DNA of 64,000 nt from Shewanella electrica (GTDB lineage Bacteria > Pseudomonadota > Gammaproteobacteria > Enterobacterales > Shewanellaceae), in contig NZ_JAKOGG010000002.1 of the NCBI RefSeq assembly GCF_022321485.1, positions 434,001 through 498,000 on the forward strand, given 5' to 3'. Positions 1 to 8,693 of this stretch are shown here, one piece after another. How positions within the stretch are numbered: the first letter of the stretch is position 1; each line of letters starts with the position of its first letter. The position numbers were made by a program, and so were the translations under genes. The notes under the pieces are model-generated. The model had not been told where the DNA came from and searched no databases. It saw only the letters and a program-made list of their open reading frames with translations.

Positions 1-61
1 GGGCATTTGTCGGATTTTTAATCGGCTCGGTCAACATGTGGAATTTCCTGTTGCACCATTC

Positions 62-96
62 GACATTTTATGTCAAATTCTGCGACATATTATGTC
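62..96. promoter_or_regulatory. Paired palindromic operator upstream of DUF4177-AIM24 pair
   Basis: Two near-identical imperfect palindromes, GACATTTTATGTC (62-74) and GACATATTATGTC (84-96), lie 22 bp apart centre to centre, about two helical turns, so a protein could bind both on one DNA face. They end 24 bp before the first start codon. The same motif recurs at 6549-6565 and 22244-22260. The cognate regulator is not recognised. Confidence 0.55.
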
Positions 97-120
97 TTAA
101 GGTGATGCAGGGAGCAATTG

Positions 121-327
121 ATGCAACGTGTGGTGGAATTTAGAAAGAAACATTTCTGGTCCGGACGTTTGAACCTTGACGCGTTAAATACGCAGCTCGA
201 TAAATACCGTGAACAAGGCTGGCGCGTGGTGACTATCCGCCCAGTTACTGCCACCTTTGGTGTCGGCGGCTCATGTTTAGTACTGTTAGAAAACGACGAT
301 GAGGCATTGCAGCCAGTATCTTATTAA
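121..327 (+). CDS. Small DUF4177-like protein
   Basis: A 68-residue protein without signal peptide or membrane segment. The central part, with a run like LDKYREQGWRVVTI followed by a hydrophobic strand, resembles the short DUF4177 fold. No enzymatic motif is visible. ATG at 121 is preferred over the in-frame TTG three bases earlier because the AGGGAG ribosome site (109-114) is then six bases away. It lies 21 bp before the AIM24-family gene and is probably co-transcribed with it under the paired palindromes at 62-96. Function unknown; the family resemblance is from memory of its pattern and is moderate. Confidence 0.6.
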   Translation: MQRVVEFRKKHFWSGRLNLDALNTQLDKYREQGWRVVTIRPVTATFGVGGSCLVLLENDDEALQPVSY

Positions 328-348
328 TTTTGTGCAAGAGGAATTGCC

Positions 349-1143
349 ATGCGTAAACAGTGTCACGAAGTAGATTATGAAATTATCGGCGAAAGCATGC
401 AGTTGGTCGAAGTGGAGTTAGATCCGGGCGAGACCGTGATTGCTGAAGCGGGGGCGATGACTTACATGGAATCGGGCATTCAATTTGAAGCGCGTATGGG
501 CGATGGCTCGGCGGTTGAATCTGGCTTCTTTGGCAGTTTGCTTGGCGCGGGTAAACGTATGCTCACCGGTGAAAGTTTGTTTATGACGCATTTCTCTAAC
601 CATGGTCACAGCAAACAGCGGGTGTCGTTTGCTGCGCCTTATCCCGGCACGATTCTGGCAATCGATTTGGATGATGTCGGTGGTGAACTGATCCTACAAA
701 AAGACAGTTTTTTAGCGGCGGCATTGGGTACGCGTGTCAGTATGAAGTTTAACAAACGCTTAGGTGCGGGCTTCTTCGGCGGTGAAGGCTTTATTTTGCA
801 AAGCTTGCAGGGGGATGGGATGGCGTTTATTCACGCCGGTGGCACCTTGATCCGTAAAGAGTTACGCGACGAAAAATTACGGGTTGATACCGGCTGTTTG
901 GTGGGGTTTACTGCGGGGATTGATTACGATATTCAACGTGCTGGCTCGTTAAAGTCGATGCTGTTTGGCGGTGAAGGGCTGTTTTTAGCCACGCTGGAAG
1001 GGCATGGCACCGTGTGGCTGCAAAGCTTACCGTTCTCCCGCATGGCCGACCGAATTATCGCGCACGCCCCCTCTGCTGGTGGCAGTGATCGCGGCGAGGG
1101 TTCAGTCCTCGGAGGGATTGGTCGCATGTTTGACGGCCGCTGA
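349..1143 (+). CDS. AIM24 / TIGR00266 family protein
   Basis: A 264-residue soluble protein of the AIM24 (TIGR00266) family, recognisable from its Gly-rich beta repeats: [13 protein letters not shown] and the similar [13 protein letters not shown], plus the N-terminal [19 protein letters not shown]. The family forms a trefoil-like beta structure and is often found near PspA-like or membrane-stress genes. Its biochemical role in bacteria is not established. Full length, ATG preceded by AGAGGAA. It follows the DUF4177-like gene by 21 bp and probably shares its promoter. Confidence 0.85.
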   Translation: MRKQCHEVDYEIIGESMQLVEVELDPGETVIAEAGAMTYMESGIQFEARMGDGSAVESGFFGSLLGAGKRMLTGESLFMTHFSNHGHSKQRVSFAAPYPGTILAIDLDDVGGELILQKDSFLAAALGTRVSMKFNKRLGAGFFGGEGFILQSLQGDGMAFIHAGGTLIRKELRDEKLRVDTGCLVGFTAGIDYDIQRAGSLKSMLFGGEGLFLATLEGHGTVWLQSLPFSRMADRIIAHAPSAGGSDRGEGSVLGGIGRMFDGR

Positions 1144-1161
1144 TACCCTACAACGATGCAT

Positions 1162-1193
1162 AAAAAAACAAGGCGGAGCATTGCTCCGCCTTG
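1162..1193 (-). terminator. Rho-independent terminator of TonB receptor gene
   Basis: An 11-12 bp GC-rich stem (CAAGGCGGAGC / GCTCCGCCTTG) with an A7 run at 1162-1168 that becomes a U-tract on minus-strand transcripts. It lies 17 bp past the stop of the receptor gene. The AIM24 gene may also use the hairpin from the other side. Confidence 0.85.
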
Positions 1194-1210
1194 TCGCTAG
1201 CGTCGTTAAC

Positions 1211-3331
1211 TTAGAAACTGTAAGTCAAAGATACCCAGTAGTTACGACCTGGGTTCACGTAACCTGTGGTTGAACGTGAGGTGCTGAAGTATTCACCAGC
1301 ATATTCGGTTGAACGTCCAACACCATACAACTGTACTTCCGAGAAGTCTTTACCAAACAAGTTGTCGATATTGGCGTTCACTGTGATGCTATCACTGAAC
1401 TTGTAGGTCGCCCCCAAATCGATCACTGTCCATGCTTTCATGTTCGCGCCTAACGCGTCATGGACCAGTTGTTGTGTTGCGGTGAGGTTGTCGTACAAGC
1501 TGGTGTAACGTGGGATCTCACCGTGATATTCCGCAGAGATACGGGCGGTAAAGTCATCAGTTACTTGCCATTGCAAACGGGCATTCGCCATATGTTTCGC
1601 CGTAGCGTTAAATGGTGCACCATCGTTAACACCACCTTCTTGTTCAGTGTCGTTGTAGGTGTAGTTTAAGTTAAAGCGTAACTCATCGATCAACACTGGG
1701 AATGAGGTGGCAAACTCAACCCCTTCAACGCGAGCACGGCCAATGTTACGGAATGAAGTGATGTTGTCACCGAGGTCATAACCGTTGATAGCGTCTTTGT
1801 ACTTGTTGTAGAAGAAGGTGACGTTAGCATTAAATTCGCTGGCGTTTTCATAGTAAACACCGGCTTCATAGTTGGTTGATTTTTCTGGTTCCAGATCTGG
1901 GTTACCCACAGTGCTGGTGGTCCCGTTACCGCCGATACCGCTAACGCCATCATGGAGTTGGCTCAAAGATGGGGTGTTATAACCAGTACTCACACCACCT
2001 TTAACAGTCCAGTTTTCATCGACATTGTACACCGCGTAAACACGTGGGCTTACGTGGCCGCTAAAGTCATCGTGCTTCTCATAACGTGCACCGAAAGTGA
2101 GTTGCAGCGGCGAGAAGATTTGCCATTGATCTTCGGCATATAAGGAGTAGTTATCTTGTTTGAAGGTTTCGCCACTGTTAGCCAGCACGATGCCGTCCTT
2201 CATTTGGGCGTTCCAGTATTCAAAACCTGTGGTCAGCAGGTGATCGTCACCTAAACCCGCAATCAATTTAGTGTTGAAGATGATATTACGGTTTTTCAGC
2301 TCGCGGCCTTCACCGATCATATAGGCTAAGTCCGCTGGCAAGCTTTGACCAGTCAGCACACGACCACGGTTTTCCGTAGTGGCATACAGCAGGTTCGATT
2401 TCCAAGTGGCGAAATCGAAATTTGCGTCGTAACCCACCACCAGTTTGTTTTGTTCGTAGTGCAACATGTCTTCATAGCCACCACCGGACGTGCCCACTGG
2501 ACCGAGTTGGCTATTTTCGTTGTTGAACTTTTGACGCGCTACTTCACCATCAAACCACAGGTGATGATTAGCGTTAATCTTGTAGTTCAGGCGGCTGCCC
2601 AAGGTATAACGATCGCTTTCGGTAGGGAACGGAGTACGTGTGGCGCTGGTTTCGCTCAGCGATTCCATGCTGGTACCTTGGCGATGTTGGCTATTACCGC
2701 GCAGCGTGATGCTGAGCTTATCTTTGATCAACGGACCAGAGGTATAGAAGCCAACATTGGTGCTATCACCCCATTTGTCATCTTCTTGTACTGAGTGCCC
2801 CACGTTGACACTGCCTGCCCATTGGTCTGCATATTTTTTAGTGATGATGTTAACCACACCGCCGATGGCGTCTGAACCGTACAAGGTCGACATTGGACCA
2901 CGGATCACTTCAATGTGATCAATCGCGTTCAGTGGCGGCATAAAACCGGAGTTCATGCTGCCAAATCCGTTAGGGGTTGCATCTGAACTGGCAGATTGGC
3001 GTACGCCGTCCACCAGTACCAAGGTGTAATTGCTAGGCATACCACGAATACTGATATTTAATCCGCCCGTTTTACCTGTGCCGCTGCGGATGTCCACACC
3101 TTCAACGCCGCTTAGCGCTTCAGCCAAGTCATGATAATTGCGTTGCGCTAGCTCTTCATTGCTAATGACAGAAATAGACGCTGGGGCGTCAATAATTTTT
3201 TGTTCCATGCCACTGGCGGTAACAACAATGACTTCGTCAATTTTTGTTTTTGCTGGGTCTGCAAATGAAGGGGTTGCGAATACGGAAGCGGTGATTGCTA
3301 AAGCGATTGGAGAAAGTATCAGTTTTTTCAT
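1211..3331 (-). CDS. TonB-dependent receptor, CirA/IrgA-like (siderophore uptake)
   Basis: A 706-residue outer-membrane receptor: signal peptide 1-24 ending PSFA, TonB box around 32-39 (DEVIVVTA), plug domain about 45-165 with ASISVISNEEL and the VIRGPMSTLYGSDAIGGVVNIITK signature, then a 22-strand type barrel ending in the usual terminal Phe (LTYSF). It would carry a ligand across the outer membrane using TonB-ExbBD energy. The close plug pattern with CirA/IrgA/FepA receptors suggests a catecholate siderophore, which is inference. A strong Fur box at 3383-3401, about 50 bp upstream of the start, supports iron control, and an FNR/CRP-like site lies further up. Monocistronic, with its own terminator. 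Confidence 0.9.
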   Translation of the reverse strand: MKKLILSPIALAITASVFATPSFADPAKTKIDEVIVVTASGMEQKIIDAPASISVISNEELAQRNYHDLAEALSGVEGVDIRSGTGKTGGLNISIRGMPSNYTLVLVDGVRQSASSDATPNGFGSMNSGFMPPLNAIDHIEVIRGPMSTLYGSDAIGGVVNIITKKYADQWAGSVNVGHSVQEDDKWGDSTNVGFYTSGPLIKDKLSITLRGNSQHRQGTSMESLSETSATRTPFPTESDRYTLGSRLNYKINANHHLWFDGEVARQKFNNENSQLGPVGTSGGGYEDMLHYEQNKLVVGYDANFDFATWKSNLLYATTENRGRVLTGQSLPADLAYMIGEGRELKNRNIIFNTKLIAGLGDDHLLTTGFEYWNAQMKDGIVLANSGETFKQDNYSLYAEDQWQIFSPLQLTFGARYEKHDDFSGHVSPRVYAVYNVDENWTVKGGVSTGYNTPSLSQLHDGVSGIGGNGTTSTVGNPDLEPEKSTNYEAGVYYENASEFNANVTFFYNKYKDAINGYDLGDNITSFRNIGRARVEGVEFATSFPVLIDELRFNLNYTYNDTEQEGGVNDGAPFNATAKHMANARLQWQVTDDFTARISAEYHGEIPRYTSLYDNLTATQQLVHDALGANMKAWTVIDLGATYKFSDSITVNANIDNLFGKDFSEVQLYGVGRSTEYAGEYFSTSRSTTGYVNPGRNYWVSLTYSF

Positions 3332-3382
3332 GCTGTTATAACCATCTAAGAAGCGATATGCGTCGTCTGTAAAAGTTAACGC

Positions 3383-3401
3383 AAATGATAATGAGTATCA
3401 G
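3383..3401. promoter_or_regulatory. Fur box
   Basis: AAATGATAATGAGTATCAG matches the 19-bp Fur consensus GATAATGATAATCATTATC well, with an intact TGATAAT half and a near-intact TATCA half. It sits 52-70 bp upstream of the start codon of the minus-strand TonB receptor, where bound Fur would block the promoter. Confidence 0.75.
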
Positions 3402-3412
3402 TTGTGAGTATG

Positions 3413-3426
3413 TTGATCAATATCAC
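3413..3426. promoter_or_regulatory. FNR/CRP-type site
   Basis: TTGATCAATATCAC fits the FNR consensus TTGAT-N4-ATCAA at nine of ten fixed positions, and also shows a TCACA half for CRP. It lies just upstream of the Fur box. Anaerobic or carbon control by an EtrA/FNR or CRP protein is inferred only. Confidence 0.4.
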
Positions 3427-3609
3427 ATAAAACACGCTGATTCAAAATTTACTGATATTAGATATAACAATTGATTAATAAATGTTCTAAATGTCGTTTG
3501 GTTGATAGTTTTTTATACTGTGAATGTGTGGTTTTGTTCTTTCGGCAAGAATATTCGTTGGTTGGGAGGTTGTTGATCATATGCCATTTTGGCTAGAACT
3601 GATTAGCAA

Positions 3610-3639
3610 CTAAGCGCACCACTGAAGCCATGCGCTTAG
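3610..3639 (-). other. Hairpin downstream of lipoprotein gene, no U-tract
   Basis: CTAAGCGC (3610-3617) and GCGCTTAG (3632-3639) form an 8-bp perfect stem 12 bp beyond the stop of the minus-strand lipoprotein gene. No T-run follows in either direction. The rest of 3427-3650 is AT-rich with no gene seen. Confidence 0.45.
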
Positions 3640-3650
3640 CTGAACACTTT

Positions 3651-4433
3651 TTACTGCGCTACAGCAGGTGCTTGTTGCGGCAGATTAAACTGATTTCTCA
3701 CCTGAGAGGGCAGCGTAATACGGGTGTCATTTATCTGTCCCTCCAACAGCAACTGATACACGCCGTTAGCGTTGGCGAGTTTGACAGGAACACCCAGTTG
3801 TTTGGCGTACCAAGCGTCTTCTATTTGTGGCTCGGCTGGCTCACCATCGTTATTGATCCGTTGCTTGGTGTATTGCAGATGACAGGTATCAAAGCTGCCC
3901 GCAGGGGTGGTGATGCTCTCCATGCCCACAAAACGCGTGGTGCGCTGATATTGCTGTTCATGGGTAAATACCACGCCGAAAGTTAAACTCTGCTCCACGC
4001 TTTGGTAGCTGAAATCACTGCTCTCATCAGCTTCAAGAAAGTTGAAACTCTCGGGCACCGCAGGGCTAAACGTACGGCTGATGAGCCCAAAATCGCGTTG
4101 ATTATTAAATTCGACCGCTAATGCTAGAAACTGCGATTGCTCGGCGTCCACTTGGTTATAGCGTGACGCCCACAGTTGATACTTTAACGGCTGTTGCAGC
4201 GAGTTGGTTGAAATCTCTGTCACCACGGCGGCTTGATCGTGAAACTCACCGGCTTTCATCTGCCATTGTTGGACACTCTGCATGCGGCCATCGACATAGG
4301 TGGCTAAGGCAAACTGATTACCCGCTTGATAGAAATTGGGGTTGTAGCATTGCAGCGCACTATTTTCAGGAATTGATGGACCACAGCCGCACAGCAATAT
4401 AACGGCGGCTAATGGTATCAAAGGGTATTTCAT
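3651..4433 (-). CDS. Exported lipoprotein, paralogue 1 of 3
   Basis: A 260-residue lipoprotein of unknown function. From ATG 4433 the N-terminus is MKYPLIPLAAVILLCGCG, with lipidated Cys at 17 (lipobox LCGC, an unusual Cys at -2). A longer reading from 4478 would bury the signal peptide; AAGGAC lies 8-13 bases before 4433. Shared with the next two genes are the post-lipobox block SALQCYNPNFYQAGNQ, a central MESITTPAGSFDTCHLQYTK with a conserved Cys, and WYAKQLGVPVKL. Two conserved Cys suggest a disulphide in the periplasm or on the outer membrane. Separated from the other two by about 350 bp, so it may have its own promoter. Confidence 0.75.
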   Translation of the reverse strand: MKYPLIPLAAVILLCGCGPSIPENSALQCYNPNFYQAGNQFALATYVDGRMQSVQQWQMKAGEFHDQAAVVTEISTNSLQQPLKYQLWASRYNQVDAEQSQFLALAVEFNNQRDFGLISRTFSPAVPESFNFLEADESSDFSYQSVEQSLTFGVVFTHEQQYQRTTRFVGMESITTPAGSFDTCHLQYTKQRINNDGEPAEPQIEDAWYAKQLGVPVKLANANGVYQLLLEGQINDTRITLPSQVRNQFNLPQQAPAVAQ

Positions 4434-4787
4434 GCATTGTGTCCTTGCTTGCTGCCATAGGCGCTTAAGTCGGTCCAAGCGATAATGGTGCCGTGATTTG
4501 ACGTTATGTTAATAGGAATCCTCGGGTTTTAGCATAGTTAGATGTTTATTCGCTGCAATCTTAAGCAACGACAGCCATCAGCGACGGCTGTATGGTTTGT
4601 TGCCTTGCTGCTCTTGATACACGCCGTGTTCTGCACCTTGTGCAGCATTGGAGAGCACTTTATACAGACATCGTGAGAGCGTCATGAGCGGCATTATGCC
4701 TTTAGTTAACATAAGTGAGTGCAGCGCCAGCCTAGTAAAGTGCGGGCTTAAAGCCACTCATGGTGGGAATGAGCCGGTGTTTCATGC
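4434..4787. other. Intergenic region between lipoprotein paralogues
   Basis: About 350 bp without a supportable gene. A weak inverted repeat ACAGCC/GGCTGT (4571-4591) is present. It may hold the promoter of the 3651-4433 gene. No known operator was recognised. Confidence 0.4.
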
Positions 4788-5582
4788 TTATCCTTGTGTG
4801 TTTGCCGTCGCAAGAATCTCCGCTAAATGCAGTTTTTCGATGTCAGCGGGTGTCGGAGCAAATGTGTCACCATTGACTTGGGCATGAACTAAACGATATC
4901 GATTGGCTGACACCGCCTCTTCACCTGAAATCGACATATCGGCAGGGATCCCGAGTTGCTGCGCATACCAAGTATGAATGGTTAATTTGTGCGGCTGTCC
5001 ATCGTCGGCGTTGGTTACTTTAGTGGTCACTTCCATATGGCAGGTACTAAAGGTGCCCGCAGGTGTGGTGATTTGCTCGATGCCGTGAAAGGTGGTGGTC
5101 TGCTCATAATTCATGGTCACGCTATCTTGATCATCGTCGAGGGCAAATTCATTGATGTAGCTGTAGCTGCTGTGACGCGATTCACCCTGTTTGGCAAAGT
5201 TAAAGTCAATCAATTGTGGTGCACCATTTTCTTTGCGTTTAAACACACCAAAACTGGAATTTTTCTCGCTGCTTTGCAGGGCAAATTGGTGATTGTCGGC
5301 ATCGATAGCCAGTGTTTCGCGGTAGTGAATATCTGATCCTATATCGACTTGATGCATACGCTGCAGCCCTATACCTGACGCTTGCTGCGGGTGTTCTCCC
5401 GCTGTCAGTGTTGTGCTGAGATAGGAAGTTGGCTGATTGCCATCAAATTCAACCATGAGGTAGGCATTGTCGGTTTGGTAGAGATCTGCGTTAAAACAAC
5501 TCATCGCGCTATTATCGGGTACGCCGCAACCTGCAAGCAGTAGCGTGCTACAGATCGTAGTGCTGAGTACGATACTTTTCAT
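4788..5582 (-). CDS. Exported lipoprotein, paralogue 2 of 3
   Basis: A 264-residue lipoprotein. From ATG 5582 it begins MKSIVLSTTICSTLLLAGCG with lipobox LAGC and Cys 19. This start is preferred to the ATG at 5591 (which overlaps the preceding stop) because AAGGA is then well spaced. It keeps the family blocks SAMSCFNADLYQ just after lipidation, IEQITTPAGTFSTCHMEV around the middle and TWYAQQLGIPADM near the C-terminus. It follows paralogue 3 by a few bases, so the two are one transcript. No known domain recognised. Confidence 0.78.
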   Translation of the reverse strand: MKSIVLSTTICSTLLLAGCGVPDNSAMSCFNADLYQTDNAYLMVEFDGNQPTSYLSTTLTAGEHPQQASGIGLQRMHQVDIGSDIHYRETLAIDADNHQFALQSSEKNSSFGVFKRKENGAPQLIDFNFAKQGESRHSSYSYINEFALDDDQDSVTMNYEQTTTFHGIEQITTPAGTFSTCHMEVTTKVTNADDGQPHKLTIHTWYAQQLGIPADMSISGEEAVSANRYRLVHAQVNGDTFAPTPADIEKLHLAEILATANTQG

Positions 5583-5587
5583 GACGT

Positions 5588-6370
5588 TCATCCTTGTGAT
5601 TTTGCAAAAGCCAAGGCCTCTGCCAATAGCTGTTTATCAATGCCAGTTGGCGTGGCGGTATAGGTTTTACCATTGATGGTTGCTTGAATAACCACGGTTT
5701 TTTGCGTTTCTCCACGACTACTCGTTATCTCACTTTGCAGCGGAATGCCCAACTGCTGCGCGTACCAAGTGGTCATACTACTGGCTTTTGAACCATCCGC
5801 GTTGACGCCCTGAGTATGCATACGGCAAGTGGTAAATGCTCCCGCTGGGGTGGTGAGTGGCTCTATGCCCACAAACGTGATGGTTTCTTGGTGCTGCTGT
5901 GCAGTTGTGGTGACGTCATTGCCCCTGATGCGTTCTGACGTGAAACTGATGTTGTAGTTACGGGACTGATTTGGCGTGTCGAAATTAAAGTCCGTGGGCT
6001 GTGGTGCCGCAGAGTAATCCTGCTTTACGCTGTAGGCACGGAACTGATATTCGTCACTTTGCTGCAAATAACGGTAATTGGCCGCATCAATAGTGATCCG
6101 TTGGCTGGAAGATAAGAGCCGTACATCTGGTGACACTTGTGTGGTAATCGATCTTTTGCCTGTTGGCTGTGATTGGGAGTCGTCCTTCATTAGGCGAGTT
6201 AAGGCAAAGGACGTTGGCTTTCCTTCGGCAAAAATCGCAGTAAGGTATTGATTACCATCTTGATAAAGGTCGGGGTTAAAGCAACTCATAGCACTGTCAG
6301 ATGGTACGGCAGGCTCACAAGCGCTTAAAAGTAGAATGCCACTGCTGACTAAGGCGTATCGGGTTAACAT
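5588..6370 (-). CDS. Exported lipoprotein, paralogue 3 of 3
   Basis: A 260-residue lipoprotein starting MLTRYALVSSGILLLSACEP, with lipobox LSAC and Cys 18. It shares SAMSCFNPDLYQDGNQYLTA, a central IEPLTTPAGAFTTCRM with the conserved Cys, and TWYAQQLGIPL with its two downstream neighbours, so the trio arose by tandem duplication. First gene of the group; a palindromic operator lies about 180 bp upstream at 6549-6565. Function unknown; the periplasmic face of the inner or outer membrane is the expected location (no Asp at +2, so outer-membrane sorting by Lol is plausible). Confidence 0.78.
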   Translation of the reverse strand: MLTRYALVSSGILLLSACEPAVPSDSAMSCFNPDLYQDGNQYLTAIFAEGKPTSFALTRLMKDDSQSQPTGKRSITTQVSPDVRLLSSSQRITIDAANYRYLQQSDEYQFRAYSVKQDYSAAPQPTDFNFDTPNQSRNYNISFTSERIRGNDVTTTAQQHQETITFVGIEPLTTPAGAFTTCRMHTQGVNADGSKASSMTTWYAQQLGIPLQSEITSSRGETQKTVVIQATINGKTYTATPTGIDKQLLAEALAFAKSQG

Positions 6371-6548
6371 GCTAAAAATCCTTTTACTGTGCCGACGATA
6401 GCACTCGACGGGCTAGGGCTGTTGCTAAAGCGTGCAATACGTTGAAACTACGCCGCTCATGCTTTGCTGACTGTACAATCATCGGCATAGCTAACCGCCC
6501 ATAGGTGTGACAACTTATTGATTGCCGTCCACGACAAATCACGAAAGT

Positions 6549-6565
6549 TTGACATATTATGTCAA
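6549..6565. promoter_or_regulatory. Palindromic operator TTGACAT-ATT-ATGTCAA type
   Basis: TTGACATATTATGTCAA is a near-perfect 17-bp palindrome, matching the paired elements at 62-96 and the element at 22244-22260. It sits in the promoter region of the minus-strand lipoprotein genes. Regulator unknown. Confidence 0.55.
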
Positions 6566-6660
6566 CTTAACGCTTGGGTACAGGGTGAAGTTACATTTTT
6601 ACATTTTATTGGGCGATGGGGTAACGTTAAGCAGTTTGCTAAGTTGTTGTTACAGAAATA

Positions 6661-6686
6661 AAAAACGCTGCCGGGGCAGCGTTTTT
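6661..6686 (-). terminator. Rho-independent terminator of opgD
   Basis: AAAAACGCTGCC and GGCAGCGTTTTT form a long stem flanked by A5/T5 runs on each side, 14 bp past the opgD stop. The symmetry would let it work on both strands. Confidence 0.9.
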
Positions 6687-6699
6687 AGCATGGAATAAC

Positions 6700-8352
6700 T
6701 TACTTCAGGTGACCGGCGTTATGCAACTCGCGCTGATCTTTAGCCGGTGGATTCCACTGGTACAGCCAAGTTTCAGTCAACGGTTTGCCATCTGCTTCCA
6801 AATATAGACGGATGTTGATTGGATCGGTCGAGCTATCATCTGGTGGCACCAAGTCAAACATCGCACGGTAGCCATCAATCGAATGCAGCGGACGAGCTGA
6901 GGTGATCTCTACGCGGCCAGCAGAGGTAGTGATCACAGGTTTAACTTCCACATCTTTACCTAACTTGGCTAAGTCGCCGCCGTTAAAGTCCACCACGAAA
7001 CGTTTGCTGTAGTATTGGCGTTTCTTACCGATAACGCCGCCGATGCCGGTATAGGTGTCATGCACTTCACCGTGATTCACTTCGTAAGGTACGGTGCCGC
7101 CCCAATACATGTTGTAGCTAAACAGTAACTCTTGTCCCGGTTTAACGGGTGCGTCTGGATTCCAGAACGCCACGATGTTGTCAAAGGTTTCATCCAGTGT
7201 CGGAATTTCCACTAACTGCACTGAGCCTTTGCCCCAGTTGCCGATGGGTTCAATCCACAGGTGAGGGCGTTTTTCATAGAACACGCCGTCATCTTGGTAG
7301 TGGTCGAAGTTACGGTCACGCTGCATCAAACCAAAACCTTTTGGATTTTCATCGCTGTAGGCATTGAAGCGCAGGTTTTCTGGGTTGCCCAGTGGACGCC
7401 AAATCCATTCGCCAGTACCAGTGTGCATTGCCAAACCATCTGAGTCGTGGATCTCTGGACGCCAGTCGTAGTTGGTACGGCGGTCATTTTCACCAACCAT
7501 ATACATACTGGTCAGCGGTGCGACGCCTAAGCGATCAACCGCTTGACGGGGATAAATCGCAGCATCCACGCGCATTTTTAGGCGTTTGCCAGGGGTGATA
7601 TCAAAACGGTAAGCACCACTGACGCTAGGTGAATCCATCAGCGCATAAACGGTGGTGGTATCTTCACCCGGTTTTGGTGCCTCCATCCAAAAGTCAGTAA
7701 AGATAGGGAACTCTTCTGGCTTTTCCATGGCGGTATCAATAGCCAAACCACGTGCCGACAGGCCGTACTGCATCTCTTCACCCACGGCGCGGAAATAGCT
7801 AGCACCAAGGAAGGCGATCACGTCACGTTGCCAATCACCGTCGAATTGCATGCGGAAACCAGCAAAACCGAGGTCATCAGGCAGCTTTTTCGATTTCAGC
7901 TTTGACTTACCGTAATCAAACAGTGAACCGCTATATTTGACGGTTTCAACTTCACCATCTTTCAGTTGGTAGATTTGAATTGGCGTATCGAAATATAAGC
8001 CCAAGTGGAACAACTCGGCACGAAACTTACTGTCATCGTCATCTTTCCATAACGCTTTATCTTTACGGAAATGAATTTGCTGATACTCATCCCAGTCGAG
8101 TTTGGTCAAGCTGCTCGGGATTTCACCTTGATGGCTTTGGTAAGGGGTTTTAGCTAACTCACTAGCGTATCCCTTGAGCCATGCATAACTGAATTTTTCT
8201 CCGGGAGCGGGAACCGCTTTTAAGCCGGCAGCATGAGAAAGCTGACTAACGAACATCATGCCCGCAGCAGCCATAGTCAGTAGCGATAAGCCAAGAAACG
8301 AACGACGTTGAGAGCCAGTTAGACAGCGATACTTCAATGTATTTGATGACAT
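6700..8352 (-). CDS. opgD: Periplasmic glucan biosynthesis protein OpgD (MdoG/MdoD family)
   Basis: A 550-residue MdoG-family protein. The N-terminus carries a twin-arginine signal (SQRRSFLGL, Arg 16-17, then a hydrophobic stretch ending SHA), as in OpgD rather than the Sec-exported OpgG. The MdoG domain fills the rest: FSYAWLKGYASELA, QIHFRKDKALW, FAGFRMQF, IAFLGASYFRAVG and YGLSARGLAIDT. The family acts in the periplasm to shape or branch osmoregulated beta-glucans made by the membrane synthase OpgH. No opgH or opgG is adjacent, so it is a stand-alone gene with its own terminator. The D subtype rests on the Tat signal. Confidence 0.9.
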   Translation of the reverse strand: MSSNTLKYRCLTGSQRRSFLGLSLLTMAAAGMMFVSQLSHAAGLKAVPAPGEKFSYAWLKGYASELAKTPYQSHQGEIPSSLTKLDWDEYQQIHFRKDKALWKDDDDSKFRAELFHLGLYFDTPIQIYQLKDGEVETVKYSGSLFDYGKSKLKSKKLPDDLGFAGFRMQFDGDWQRDVIAFLGASYFRAVGEEMQYGLSARGLAIDTAMEKPEEFPIFTDFWMEAPKPGEDTTTVYALMDSPSVSGAYRFDITPGKRLKMRVDAAIYPRQAVDRLGVAPLTSMYMVGENDRRTNYDWRPEIHDSDGLAMHTGTGEWIWRPLGNPENLRFNAYSDENPKGFGLMQRDRNFDHYQDDGVFYEKRPHLWIEPIGNWGKGSVQLVEIPTLDETFDNIVAFWNPDAPVKPGQELLFSYNMYWGGTVPYEVNHGEVHDTYTGIGGVIGKKRQYYSKRFVVDFNGGDLAKLGKDVEVKPVITTSAGRVEITSARPLHSIDGYRAMFDLVPPDDSSTDPINIRLYLEADGKPLTETWLYQWNPPAKDQRELHNAGHLK

Positions 8353-8634
8353 AAGCGCACTCTGAAATTCGGGCCTTGATTTGTTGCAACAAGCAACGCC
8401 TCAAGGCAGGAAACGGGATAACCAACAGCAACTGTTGATTGTTTGACCTATACGCAGCAAATAATGGCGTACAAGCCTAAAACTGCAAGCAATCTATCAT
8501 ATTTTGAGTGAGTAGAAAGGCCTAAAAAAAGATAACAATGTATTTGTTCTGTCCGTATTCAGTTAGGTTTCTAAAATGTTAATAAAAACGTGCAACTATC
8601 TGAAAGTAGCTTATATAGTGTGCAGGTTGAGCAT
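8353..8634. other. Intergenic promoter region of opgD
   Basis: About 280 bp, AT-rich toward the right end, with no gene supported. It must hold the opgD promoter; no distinct operator was recognised. Confidence 0.4.
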
Positions 8635-8661
8635 AAAAAATGCCACCTGTTTCCAGGTGGC
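8635..8661 (-). terminator. Terminator of small heat-shock gene
   Basis: GCCACCTG TTTC CAGGTGGC (8642-8661) with an A6 run at 8635-8640 that becomes the U-tract for minus-strand transcription, about 30 bp after the hsp20 stop. Confidence 0.9.
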
Positions 8662-8693
8662 GTAATGGTTGGAACTCGGGATGACAATCCGCC

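Noticed and set aside
1-60. 3' end of a preceding plus-strand gene at the left edge
   Set aside because: Two frames give short open stretches (one stops at 21), too little to decide.
2345-2794. 149-codon frame antisense to the TonB receptor
   Set aside because: Shadow of a strong coding frame on the other strand, no start signal.
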